A stretch of 64,000 nucleotides of DNA from Cryptomeria japonica (Eukaryota > Streptophyta > Pinopsida > Cupressales > Cupressaceae). Positions 11,748 to 21,828 of this stretch are shown in pieces. The translations under genes were made by a program, and so were the position numbers. The notes below the pieces were generated by a model. That model made no database searches. It worked only from the letters and a program-made list of their open reading frames with translations, and was not told the origin of the DNA. The stretch's first letter is position 1. Each line of letters starts with the position of its first letter. Where the stretch lies: the NCBI RefSeq assembly GCF_030272615.1, contig NC_081407.1:374234518-374298517 (forward strand), given 5' to 3'.

Positions 11748-11989
11748 TGTAGACATCTAAAAATGGTCAACGCTCGCGGAGTCATACTTTAACATTTGCG
11801 CATTGCCTCATTTTAGGTTTTTGCGTCGCATTAACATTTCTCCTATGTCACGCACTTGGTCTTTATCATTTGCGAGCATCAAGTCATTCTTCTGCATTCT
11901 TCGCTTTCGAATTTGGTCTTGTCGACAACAATCTTCAATCATGATTTTGGTCAATCTTATTCTATCGCATCAATGTGCATATTCATTTG

Positions 11990-12260
11990 TCATCATTTTG
12001 CGATCGATTTGTCATTGATCATTGTCCTCTTATCAATCTTATCATTTTGCGATCAATTTGTCATCAATCGTTGTCATTTTCAATATTATCATTTTGGGAT
12101 CAATTTGTCATCGATCGTGGTCATTTTCAATCTTGTCATCTTGCAATCTATCTTGTCATCGATCCTTGTCCTCTTGTCAACTTTGTCATTTTGAGATCGA
12201 TTTGTCATCGATCTTCGTCTTTCTCAATCATGTCAATTTGGATCAATTAGTCATTATTCC
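11990..12260 (+). repeat. Tandem repeats of about 48 bp in the LTR U3
   Basis: Six units share GATCGATTTGTCAT or close variants, at about 12002, 12051, 12098, 12145, 12195 and 12241, spaced 46-50 bp. Each unit also has a TTGTC...TCAAT part. They lie about 0.7-0.9 kb upstream of the likely TATA box. Confidence 0.8.
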
Positions 12261-12935
12261 TTGTCAATTGGCGCATTTATCAATCACATCATTCATCAGC
12301 ATTGTTCGTTTATCAAGTCAGAATCATGATCAAATCGAATCGACATTAATTATCTTCAATCAGGACCTAATTGTCATTCTCGCATTGCTAATTTATCTTT
12401 TAGGGTTTTGTGATTTAATCATTTAACCTTGTTTGTCATTTCTCCCTCTAGGATTAATAAATTATTTATTTATCCTAAGTCTTCTCATCACAATTAAATA
12501 TTCATTTAATTGGCTAATTATTCCTCTTTTTGTGAATTAATTAATAAATGACAAATTGTTAATTAATTTACCTAATTTTTTCATCAATTTCTAATTCCTA
12601 ATTTCTCCTAATTCCTAATTTCCTAATTTCCATCAATTTCTTAATTCCTAATTTTCCTCTTTTTCTAATTTTCTAATTTTCTAATTCCTAATTTCAATTC
12701 CCTCCTATTTTTCTCCTAATTTCATGGGAATGACATTTCAATTTGTCATAAGATGTCATAATTGACAATAAATCAATTTTGACATAGAAATTTGTCATAA
12801 ATTGTCATGAATTATCAATCTATCAATTTTGCATAGTAAGCACAAAATTTGTCATAATTTGTCATAATTGACATTTTTGATTTGCAATTTCCATTAGAAT
12901 CTCTTTATGCTAATTTGATCTTTTCTCCAATTTGT

Positions 12936-12943
12936 CTATAAAT
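12936..12943 (+). promoter_or_regulatory. Putative TATA box of the Tat LTR
   Basis: CTATAAAT lies in the last quarter of the LTR, downstream of the U3 tandem repeats, which is the expected place for a Pol II promoter. No transcript evidence is available. Confidence 0.45.
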
Positions 12944-13336
12944 TGGATGAATTTCTTCAATCGTAGCTAATAATCACTTTTTCTAATCACATTATCGAAA
13001 TAATCACTTTTTCGAATCACTTTGTCAAATCAATCACACTTCGAGTACTCTTGTGCCAATGTCAATCTTGCTTTCATCTCATGTGTATGCACTTGAAGGT
13101 GAGATCCACAAACAAAGGCTATTTGGAGAAGAAAGAAGGACAATGGAGCCGCATGAAGGAAGCATTCATATCTGCATTTGGTTTGCTTAGTTTTTAGTTT
13201 TGAATGTTTTGTTTTTCATGTCTTTATTGAGTGTGTTTAGGATTGATCATTGCATTTGAGCTTTTGTGATTGAGATAGATTAGTATTGATTTGCTTGTGA
13301 TGATTTCCAATTTCCTATCATACAATATTTTCTACA

Positions 13337-13929
13337 GGAAGATCATTTTCTTCAAAGATTCTTCGATTTTGTTCTTTCCATATTTGTCATATTAGCATAG
13401 ATGGAGAAATCTTCCACAAAGCCCCCAACACCGACTTCTTATGGAGCCTCAACCATATTTTGATATAATTTTTTAGACAATCATCCTTTACAGAAAACCA
13501 ATCTAAACTTCGACATAACCAGTTCCAACATTGTTTTGCAAAAGGACAATCATAAAGAAAATGGTGTATTGTTTCCTTGTTTTGTTTGCAAAGTACACAT
13601 ATTGATGGCCCACAAATACTGTAAGTTTTCAACCTTTCACATATTAGAATACTTCTATGTAGTACTATCCATAAGAAGACTCTCACCCTAGGGACAACCA
13701 TCTTATCCCAGTAGAGGTATGTTGGCCACTCTTTGTCCTCACCTTCAAGACATTGAATTTGATACCCTAAGCTAGTCGACTATTCACCAAACCGAGTGAC
13801 ATACCATACAATCTCATCTGGTACCTATCACAAGATGATTCTTCTTCTCTTTAAAATTTCTACTAATCTCCTCCTATCATCACCTGCTATATTCACCCTC
13901 AGAATTGGGATCCACTCATAGATGCCACT
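13337..13929 (-). pseudogene. LINE ORF2 C-terminus: zf-RVT zinc-binding domain
   Basis: On the minus strand, codons 13701-13387 show VPRVRVFLW, CVLCKQNKETIHHFLYDCPF and CWNW, the Cys/His layout of the zf-RVT module found at the C-terminus of plant LINE and LINE-derived proteins. Downstream, after a shift, a QIWKEQNRRIFEEN block typical of the very end of these proteins runs right up to the Tat LTR at 13337. On the other side the ORF is interrupted at 13929 by the chromovirus; it continues at 21829. Confidence 0.88.
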
Positions 13930-15525
13930 TGATGCAGAGTGCACACAACAGGAAGTGTCAAATAGGCTAACAGTCCTTCAGACTCAAAAGTTGACTATTC
14001 CAACCTAGTCTACCTTACCCACTCTTGGAAAGGAAGTGTAAGACCACCCTCACACAACCCTAAGACCTATCCAAGGCCAAACCCAATCCCTTATGGGTTA
14101 CTCAACTTAGAATCAAAAGTTGATTTAGTGACTCAATCCCTTAATGAGGCTCAAACAAGGAAAATGCCTCAAATCCACTCTCTGATGATAAACAGCAGTA
14201 GGGACACCTTCTATGACCCTAAACAACCAAAATCCAACAACTGGTTTGACTCCCCAAACCCTACAACACCAACTTCACTTTTAGGCCTACTAGGCTACTA
14301 GGTCTCACAACTGGAAATCGGGTAACAAAAGATTAATTTCTCAAACAACTTCCTACTATTTTGAATGATTTTGGACCTCTTCAAGGTGAAAACACAACTC
14401 CCAAAAGGGAAAAGCCTCAATCCACTCCTGCACCACCAAACCCTACACAGTTCACAGGCCTAATTGGCCAGACTAGGCATGGAACACAAGCATAAAGTCT
14501 AATGATGGGTACATAAGACTAGGGAAGTGATTCAAGAAGGTGTATTCACCCTTCTAAGACAAGTTCCAATGGTTTTTAGGACCTTTCTTACTGCTGTCCT
14601 AAACCATTTCTTCCATACAAACCGATTTGCTTGGTTGAATACATGAGGATATTCAACCTAGGGCTTGCAAGTACACTATGAAAATACCTTCACCAGATAC
14701 TAAACATTTGGGATATTAAAATACATCATTAGACATTGCAAATTCCAAAGGGGTTTGAATTAATACCTCTAGAATTGCAAGATATTGTCCATTTAGTCAC
14801 AAAACCCTTAAAACCCTAGGTTTGTACAGCAGTTTTAGAAAAAATTCAATAACTTTCACAATACAACTCCAAATTCTCTCAAATTAGAACCAAATTAAAG
14901 GTATCTCACATTTCTATGCAACCATGGACCTATTTTTTGATTTTATAGTCTATACAACTCCGTACAATCACATTTTTGCTCAGAAAACTGGTTTTTATTC
15001 AAAAATTTCAAGTGTCTTCTCCATAAAAATTGCTCCAACTTCATCCAACCCCTTGGGCATCAATGTGAGGGCCTAAATAGGTGTTCTACATCAGTTTAAA
15101 CTGAATTGAGGTGGTTGGGGCAGTTAGAACCATCATTTAACAACTTTTCAAAAAGTTGTCAAAGTTGCTAAATGTTGTCAAAGCAACTTTTTGCAACTTT
15201 TACATTTTTTTTGCATTTTAAGATTCCAAAATGATTTCAGAATTCTAAATGGTTCCAACATTTCTAAAATGACTACTAAACATTACAAATCTACCTCCTA
15301 ATACCAAAACTCATTAGTATGAGAAAATGCCCTATTGGACCTAGAAGGATCCTAGTGGACTAAGGCTAACTCTAGGTTTATAGAATGACCTTAGAGTTCC
15401 TTGACCACACAAAAAGGAACAATTACACCTATGGATGATTGAAATTCATCCTTATTACATCATGCAAACTGAAAACAAAAAACTTGAAAGGAAAAATCAT
15501 GTTCATGTCTAGGTGCCCTGCACCA
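13930..15525 (-). repeat. 3' LTR of the chromovirus
   Basis: In element orientation it begins TGGTGCA at 15525 and ends TGCATCA at 13930. It aligns end to end with 20228-21823 and has the same length of 1596 bp. Confidence 0.95.
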
Positions 15526-15547
15526 TGCTCCACAGGTTCAAAAGAAC
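15526..15547 (-). other. Short region between pol stop and 3' LTR (polypurine tract position)
   Basis: Only 22 bases separate the integrase stop from the LTR. In element orientation they end in TGTGGAGCA, a weak purine-rich tract next to the LTR start. Confidence 0.5.
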
Positions 15548-16990
15548 TCAAGTCCCTTGAGTTGGAATGCTCTCAAACTGAAACCCTGCCTTTTCAATGG
15601 CCTCCTTTGTCATCCATGTGGCTTCCTCCATGGGTTGGTGTTTCCATTTGACCAAGTATTCATAATACACTTTCCTCCTTGTATGTTTGATCACCCGCTT
15701 GTCAAGAATGCTCTCAATCTCTAACATGGATGGTTGGGATATCTTTTTGAATGACTCATCTTGCTGGAAATCTGATTCACCTACAACAAAAACATCATCT
15801 AAGAATCCTTTATAAGGATACAAGTCAGCAACATTAAAAATAGGTGACAAACCAATAGAAGAAGGTAAGTCCACTTTGTAGGCATTGTTGCCACACTTCT
15901 TGAGGATCTTGCAAGGACCAAGCTTCTTCATCTGCAACTTAGTATATTTCTCCTTAGGTAACCTCTCCTTTTTCAAATGTACCATCACTAGATCACCCAC
16001 TTTGAATTGCAAATCTCTTCTCGTCTTATCTGCTGCTGCCTTATACTTTTCTGTGGTATGGTGCAGCCGGTTCCTTACTTGATCATGCACATCCTTCATT
16101 ACCTCTGCAAAATCTTTAGCCAAAGCACTCTTCTTCTCCAAATGACTAACATCTCTGAGTTCCATTATCCCTCTAGGGTGTACACCATAAACAACTTGAA
16201 AAGGTGTCATACCTGTACTCCTGTTAATGGAATCGTTGTAAGAAAATTTAGCTTGTGCCAAGATAGAATCCCAACTTGAATCATATTCTTGTGTAGGCAT
16301 CTCAAGAGGTTTGCAAGTGACCTATTTTTAACCTCAGTCTGTCCATCTGATTGAGGGTGATATGTTGAAGATAAGGCAACATTGGTGCCAAGCTTTTTCC
16401 ATAAGGTCCTCCAAAAGTGACCTATAAACTTAAGATCCCTATCTGATATGATTGACATAGGTAATCCATGAAGTCTAACTACCTCTTTAAAGAATAAACC
16501 TGCAACATGTGAAGCATCATGAGAGGGTTTGCAAGGAATAAAGTGAGCCATCTTGGAAAATCTGTCCACAACCACAAACACACTGTCATAACTAGATTTG
16601 GTTCTTGGAAGACCAAGCACAAAGTCCATACTTACTGAATCCCATGGCTTTTAAGGGATAGGTAATGGTGTATATAATCCTGCATTAGATGTTTGGCCCT
16701 TAGCCCTCTGACAAATAAAACAAGTCTCAACAAACTTTCTTACATCAGTCTAAAGTTTAGGCCAATAATAAAATCTTCTTACCAACTCCAATGTTTTATC
16801 TATCCCAAAGTGACCTGCTAGACTCCCACAATGCTTTTCCTTGATTATATTCTCCCTTATTGATCCTTTAGGTATACAAAGAAAACTACCTTTGAACAAA
16901 AAACCATCCTGTATCAGAAACTCAGAAAAATCAGTATGATACCTTGCTGTCCTATCCATGCATACCTTATAGATTTCCATGAAATCATCA
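15548..16990 (-). pseudogene. Chromovirus integrase with C-terminal chromodomain
   Basis: Integrase inserts the element; the chromodomain is thought to steer it to marked chromatin. The zinc domain (HCGSLAGHFG, then CFICQRAKG) is near 16810-16690 and is broken by TAG at about 16750. The core has [10 protein letters not shown] (first Asp), ISDRDLKF (second Asp) and [11 protein letters not shown] (Glu), all present. A frameshift near 16290 moves the reading frame. The next 250 codons hold KVGDLVMVHL, KLGPCKILKKCG (GPF/Y-like) and a chromodomain over the last 50 residues (ILDKRVIKH, YLVKWKHQP, EATW). The aromatic cage residues in YEYLVKW and W appear kept. Confidence 0.95.
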
Positions 16991-18312
16991 TCCGTAGCAT
17001 ACATGTCCTTTATTGTGTGTATACCTGCACTTTCCAATTGAACTTCTTGGATGGTTAAACTCCTCCTACTTAAAGCATCAGCAACTTTATTAGCAACACC
17101 TTTCTTATGTTTTATGGTAAAAGTATAAGACTGCAATAATTCCATCCATCTAACATGTCTATGATGAAGTTTCTCCTGCCTATTTAGAAAACTCAAAGCA
17201 TGATTATCTGTGAACAAAATAAATTCCTTAGGGAGTAGGTAGTGCTTCCATTTTCTCAAGGCTTGGACCATAGCATAGAGTTCAAGGTCATAGGTAGAGT
17301 ACTTTTGTTTAGCCTCATTCAACTTTTCACTAAAGAAGGCTACTGGCCTCCCTTCTTGGCTTAGGACTCCTCCAATAGATCTATTGCTAGCATCACATTC
17401 TACCACAAAGACTTTATGAAAATCTAGAAGTACAAGGGTGGGAAGTTTTTCAATCTTCCTTTTCAATGTCTCAAATGACCTATTGGCTTCATTGGTCCAT
17501 ACAAACACACATTGCCTTCCACCTTTTATGGTATCTATGAGTGGAGCACAAATTCCACTAAAGTTTCTAATGAACTTTCTATAGAAACTACACAAGCCAC
17601 ACAAAATTTTTACCTAAGTTGTATTGGTAGGTGCTAGCCAACTAAGGATGGCTTCAACTTTGGATGGATCCATTTTCAAATTTCCTTTTGAGATGACAAA
17701 TCCTAGGAAAACCAACTCTTCTTGCCTGAATGAACACTTCTCAAGGTTGATTTTCAGTTGCTCTTCATGGAGTTTCCTGAGGACCATGTCTAGGTGTTTG
17801 AGGTGCTCCTCCTTGCTGCTACTAAATACCAAAATATCATCCATATATACTACAACAAACTTGTTAATGAAAGGTGCTAGGACTTCATTCATCAAGCGCA
17901 TAAAAGTTCTAGGAGCACTAGATAAACCAAAAGGCATTACAACCCACTCAAACAAACCTTCATTGGTCTTGAAAGCTATTTTCCTTTCATCTCCTTGTCT
18001 GATCCTTATATGATGGTATCCGCTTTTGAGGTCAATCTTTGAGTAGTACTTAGCTCCTCCTAAACAATCCATGAGATCTTCCAATCTAGGCATAGGAAAA
18101 CGATATCTGATGGTTATCTTGTTGATTGCTCTAGAGTCAACACATAACCTCCACATTCCTTCTTTCTTAGGTGCAAGGACTGCTGGTACAACACAGGGAC
18201 TAACACTTTTCCTTATTAAACCCTTCTCCAATAATTCCTGAATCTGCCTTGCTATTTCTGCATTTTGTTCAGGGGTGAGTTTGTAAGCAGCCTTATTAGG
18301 CAAAGTGGCTCC
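16991..18312 (-). pseudogene. Chromovirus reverse transcriptase and RNase H
   Basis: RT spans about 18303-17614 with [48 protein letters not shown] and the catalytic YMDD at 17836-17847. After a TAG near 17612 RNase H follows (about 17604-17050): VVECDASNRSIGGVLSQ, FFSEKLNEAKQKYSTYDLE, LFTDNHAL and VADALSRR. The catalytic acidic residues are visible in both domains. Only isolated stops separate the parts. Confidence 0.95.
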
Positions 18313-19140
18313 TCAGATCAGATCTATACAATGATTGATCATCCTTTCAGGGGGTAAGACATCATTAATACCATTTGCAACAATTCCTTTATATTGATCC
18401 AATAGATCAACAACCTCCTTGGGGTCTACATTCTTCAACAAGTTCTGATTTTTCTCTTGCTTGGGTATGCTATCCTTAGGCTTCACCATAACAGAAAAAC
18501 ACATGGTCTGGTCATCCTTTAGGCCTTTCATGAACTCCTTCTGTCCAACCAGCATCACACTGCCAGTCGAGTTCTTTTCCTGTCTATCAGCCGGTAAGGA
18601 AGTCATTGTGAAATTTTCACCATTCTTCTTAATGTGATACACATTCTTCTTGCCATCATGTTGTGCACTTGTGTCATACTACCAAGGTCTCCCTAGAAGA
18701 AGATGTCACACATCCATATTCACTACTTCACACAAAAATTTGTCTTCATAACCACCGATTGAAAAACTGACCCAACACTATTCATCAACTAGTGTTTGCT
18801 GCTCCTTATTCAACCATGATACTTTATAGGGTTTAGGATGGGGTATTTTCTTCAATCCTAACTTCTTAATCATCTCAGTAGAAGCCAAGTTCTTAGTAGA
18901 ACCAGAATCAACTATTACTCTGCATACTTTACCATTCACCAAACATTTGGTTCGAAACAAGGACTTTCTTTGTGGTGGTTCCTTATTGATTGATGCCAAA
19001 AGTGTTCTATTGAACATAATACATTCTCCACTTACTGGATCAACATGTCTTGATGAGGTGGTGTGATATGAAGTGGTACTTTGATGGTCATCATCTCGGG
19101 CTAGCTGCACCCTTCTTTCTCCTTGCTGGCCTAAACTGTT
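18313..19140 (-). pseudogene. Chromovirus protease and pre-RT linker
   Basis: The protease has VIVDSGSTKNLAS near 18920-18880, a canonical DSG active site, and LLLGRPW before the linker. Stops occur at about 18778 and 18690. The linker (18642-18313) leads into the RT with a conserved NHCIDLI block. TGA at about 18313 fits CGA to TGA. Confidence 0.88.
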
Positions 19141-20187
19141 GTTTGCTTTCTCAGGACACCTAAATGACTGGTGACCTACTTGGTTACATGAGAAAAATCT
19201 CCTAGCGAATACATTAGGGCCTCTACCACCAAATATGCCCCTTCCATTGCCTCTTCCACCTCTAGGATTGCTTCTATAAATGGAATCTTTCTCAACATCT
19301 TGCTAGCTGCTCTCACCTTGAGGTCTTGATGATGAACTTCTGCCTTGAAATCTACCTCTGCCCCTAAAGTTCTGATTACCTTTGCCACCCCTGTTGCTTT
19401 GCTCACCTCCCTTTCTTTGTTTTTCTTCTATTTTCAATGCCATTTGATGACACCTATGGACCGATTCAGGGTTAAACAGGCTTAATTCATCTTGAATACT
19501 ATATTTCAGTCCCTTCAAGTACCTAGCCAACTTTTGATTTTTAGTTTCAGATATTTTAGTTTTCAAGGTAATTTTAAGAAATTCCTCTGTATAGGTATTG
19601 ACATCCATATCTTTTTGTTTCAGGTTATGTAGCTTCTTGTGGAGGGCAACTTCATAGTATTCTGGTACAAATTTATTTTTTATCTCAGCCAACATCCTCT
19701 TCCACATGGTGATAGGTGCCTTGTTGTTCTCAAGCCTCTCATTCTACAGGAAGTTCCACCAACTCAATGCTGGACCCTTCATCTTTGATTTGGCTATCTT
19801 CACCTTTGAACTCTCAGGTGTATCATCACACTAAAAGTAGTTTTCAAGGGCTTCCACCCAATCCATGCATTCTTCTACATTCATCTTTCCCATGAACATT
19901 GGGACATCTAGTTTGCTATCCTTTCTTCCTACTCTTTCAAGAGCCTCCAAGAAATGTCTTTGGTCTGCTGGTATGTTCAACCTCTCCAACCGAGATACAG
20001 GTATCTCTTCTTCTTCTTCCTCATACTCCTCTTCTTCCCTACTTCCTTCTTGTCTCTGCTTGAGTCTCTCCAACTCCATCTCCATCTTCTTTCTCTTTGC
20101 AATGTGCTCCTTGAGAATTTTGGCTAAGTCCTTATTGGTAACATTTTGAGGGAATTCATCCCCATCATTTCCTTCATTTTGTGACAT
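19141..20187 (-). pseudogene. gag: Chromovirus gag
   Basis: The ATG at 20187 lies 24 bases after the PBS. The first part is charged, with a Glu run (EEEEYEEEEEE) and then the capsid region (FLEALERVGRKDSKLDVPMF, CMDWVEALENYF). The central gag fold continues at 19707-19450 (EIKNKFVPEYYEVALHKKL, YTEEFLKI, LARYLKGL). An Arg/Gly/Ser-rich basic stretch precedes a zinc knuckle near 19190-19150, CNQVGHQSFRC, in which the first Cys of the CCHC set appears replaced by Phe. Two TAG stops near 19830 and 19745 fit CAG to TAG. Confidence 0.88.
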
Positions 20188-20210
20188 CTTCCATCACCTG
20201 GGATCTTAGT

Positions 20211-20225
20211 AGTGCTTTGATACCA
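20211..20225 (-). other. Primer-binding site of the chromovirus
   Basis: In element orientation TGGTATCAAAGCACT starts two bases after the 5' LTR. TGGTATCA plus AGC matches the 3' end of initiator tRNA-Met, the usual primer of plant chromoviruses and copia elements. Confidence 0.85.
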
Positions 20226-20227
20226 CT

Positions 20228-21823
20228 TGATGCAGAGTGCACACAATTGGAAGTGTCAAATAGGCTCACAGTCCTTCAAACTCAAAAGGTGACTATTCCA
20301 ACCTAGTCTACCTTACCCACTCTTGGAAAGGAAGTGTAAGACCACCCTCACACAACTCTAAGACCTTTCCAAGGCCAAACCCAATCCCTTATGGGTTACT
20401 CAACTTAGACTCAAAAGTTGATTTAGTGACTCAATCCCTTAATGAGGCTCAAACAAGGAAAATGCCTCAAATCCACTCTCTGATGATAAGCAGTAGTAGG
20501 GACACCTTCTGTGACCCTAAAGAACCAAAATCCAACAATTGGTTTGACTCCCCAAACCCTACAACGCCAACTTCACTTTTAGGCCTACTAGGCTACTAGG
20601 TCTCACAACTGGAAATCGGGTAACAAAAGATTAATTTCTCAAACAACTTGCTGCTTTTTTGACTGATTTGGGACATATCCAAGGTGACAACACAACTCCC
20701 AAAAGGGAAGATCCTCAATCCACTCTTGCACCACCAGACCCTACACGGTTCATAGGCCTAATTGGCCAGACTAGGCATGGAACACAAGCATAAAGTCTAA
20801 TGATGGGTACATAAGACAAGGGCAGCAATTTGGGAAGGTTTATTCACCCTTCAAAGACAAGTTCCAATGATTTTTAGGACCTTTCTTACTGCTTTCCTAA
20901 ACCATTTCTTCCATACAAACTGATTTGCTTGGTTGAATACATGAGGATATTCAACCTAGGGCTTGCAAGTACACTATGAAAATGTCTTCACCAGATCTTG
21001 ATCATTTGGGATATTAAAATACATCATCAGAACTTTCATATTCCAAAGGGGTTTGAATTAATATCTCTAGAATTGCAAGATATTGTCCATTTAGTCACAA
21101 AACCCTTAAAACCCTAGGTTTCTACAACAGTTTTAGAAAAAATTCAATAATTTTCACAATAAAACTCCAAATTCACTCAAATCAGAACCAAATGAAAGGT
21201 ATCTCACATTTCTATGCAACCATGGACCTATTTTTTTATTTTACGGTCTGTACAAATCTGTACAATCACGTTTTTGCTCAGAAAACTGGTTTTTATTCAA
21301 AAATTTCAAGTGTCTTCTCCATACAAATTGCTTCAACTTCATCCAACCCCTTGGGCATCAATGTGAGGGCCTAAATAGATGTCATACATCAGTTTAAACC
21401 AAATGTAGGGGTTTGGGGCAGTTAGAACCATCATTTAACAACTTTTCAAAAAGTTGTCAAAGTTGCTAAATGTTGTCAAAGCAACTTTTTGCAACTTTTA
21501 CATTTTTTTTGCATTTTAAGACTCCAAAATGATTTCAGACTTCTAAATGGTTCCAACATGTCTAAAATGACTACTAAACATTAGAAATCTACCTCCTAAT
21601 GCCAAAACTCATTAATATGAGAAAATGCCATATTGGACCTAGAAGGATCCTAGTGGACTAAGGCTAACTCCAGGTTTATAGAATGACCTTAGAGTTCCTT
21701 GACCACACAAAAAGGATCAATTACACCTATGGATGATTGACATTCATCCTTATTACATCATGCAAACTAAAAACAAAAAACTTGAAAGGAAAAATCATGT
21801 TCATGTCTAGGTGCCTTGCACCA
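20228..21823 (-). repeat. 5' LTR of the chromovirus
   Basis: 1596 bp, TGGTGCA to TGCATCA in element orientation, flanked on the right by the CCACT duplication at 21824-21828. It encodes nothing recognisable. Confidence 0.95.
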
Positions 21824-21828
21824 CCACT

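Larger units (their letters stand above)
1..13336 (+). mobile_element. Ty3/gypsy Tat-lineage LTR retrotransposon, 5' end outside window
   Basis: Domains run in the order gag, retropepsin, G-patch-like segment, RT, RNase H, second RNase H, integrase, antisense ORF, polypurine tract and 3' LTR. A second (archaeal-type) RNase H after the first, and extra ORFs between pol and the 3' LTR, are known hallmarks of the plant Tat lineage. The right boundary is firm: the LTR ends in TCTACA at 13336, and LINE coding sequence starts at the next base. The 5' LTR and PBS lie left of position 1. Coding frame 2 holds from gag to about 3475, frame 1 from about 3508 to 5500, then frame 2 again. About twenty in-frame stops show the copy is dead. 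Confidence 0.93.
11748..13336 (+). repeat. 3' LTR of the Tat element (1589 bp)
   Basis: The LTR begins TGTAGA and ends TCTACA, a perfect 6-bp inverted terminal repeat. The left border is fixed by the polypurine tract. The right border is fixed by LINE coding sequence that starts at 13337. The partner LTR is outside the window, so the target duplication (expected to match GGAAG at 13337-13341) cannot be checked. Confidence 0.85.
13930..21823 (-). mobile_element. Full-length Ty3/gypsy chromovirus (7894 bp)
   Basis: Two LTRs of identical length (1596 bp) flank one gag-pol region on the minus strand with a C-terminal chromodomain, which identifies a chromovirus. The 5-bp target duplication CCACT is perfect (13925-13929 and 21824-21828). 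The host is ORF2 of the LINE. In the first roughly 160 bp of the two LTR copies I count seven differences, so the insertion is not recent. Gag-pol is in one frame from 20187 to about 16290 with a few stops, then one frameshift. Confidence 0.96.

Noticed and set aside
13930-21823. Repeated ORFs in the two chromovirus LTRs (for example 21192-21374)
   Set aside because: Translation of LTR sequence without a domain; the two copies reflect LTR duplication.
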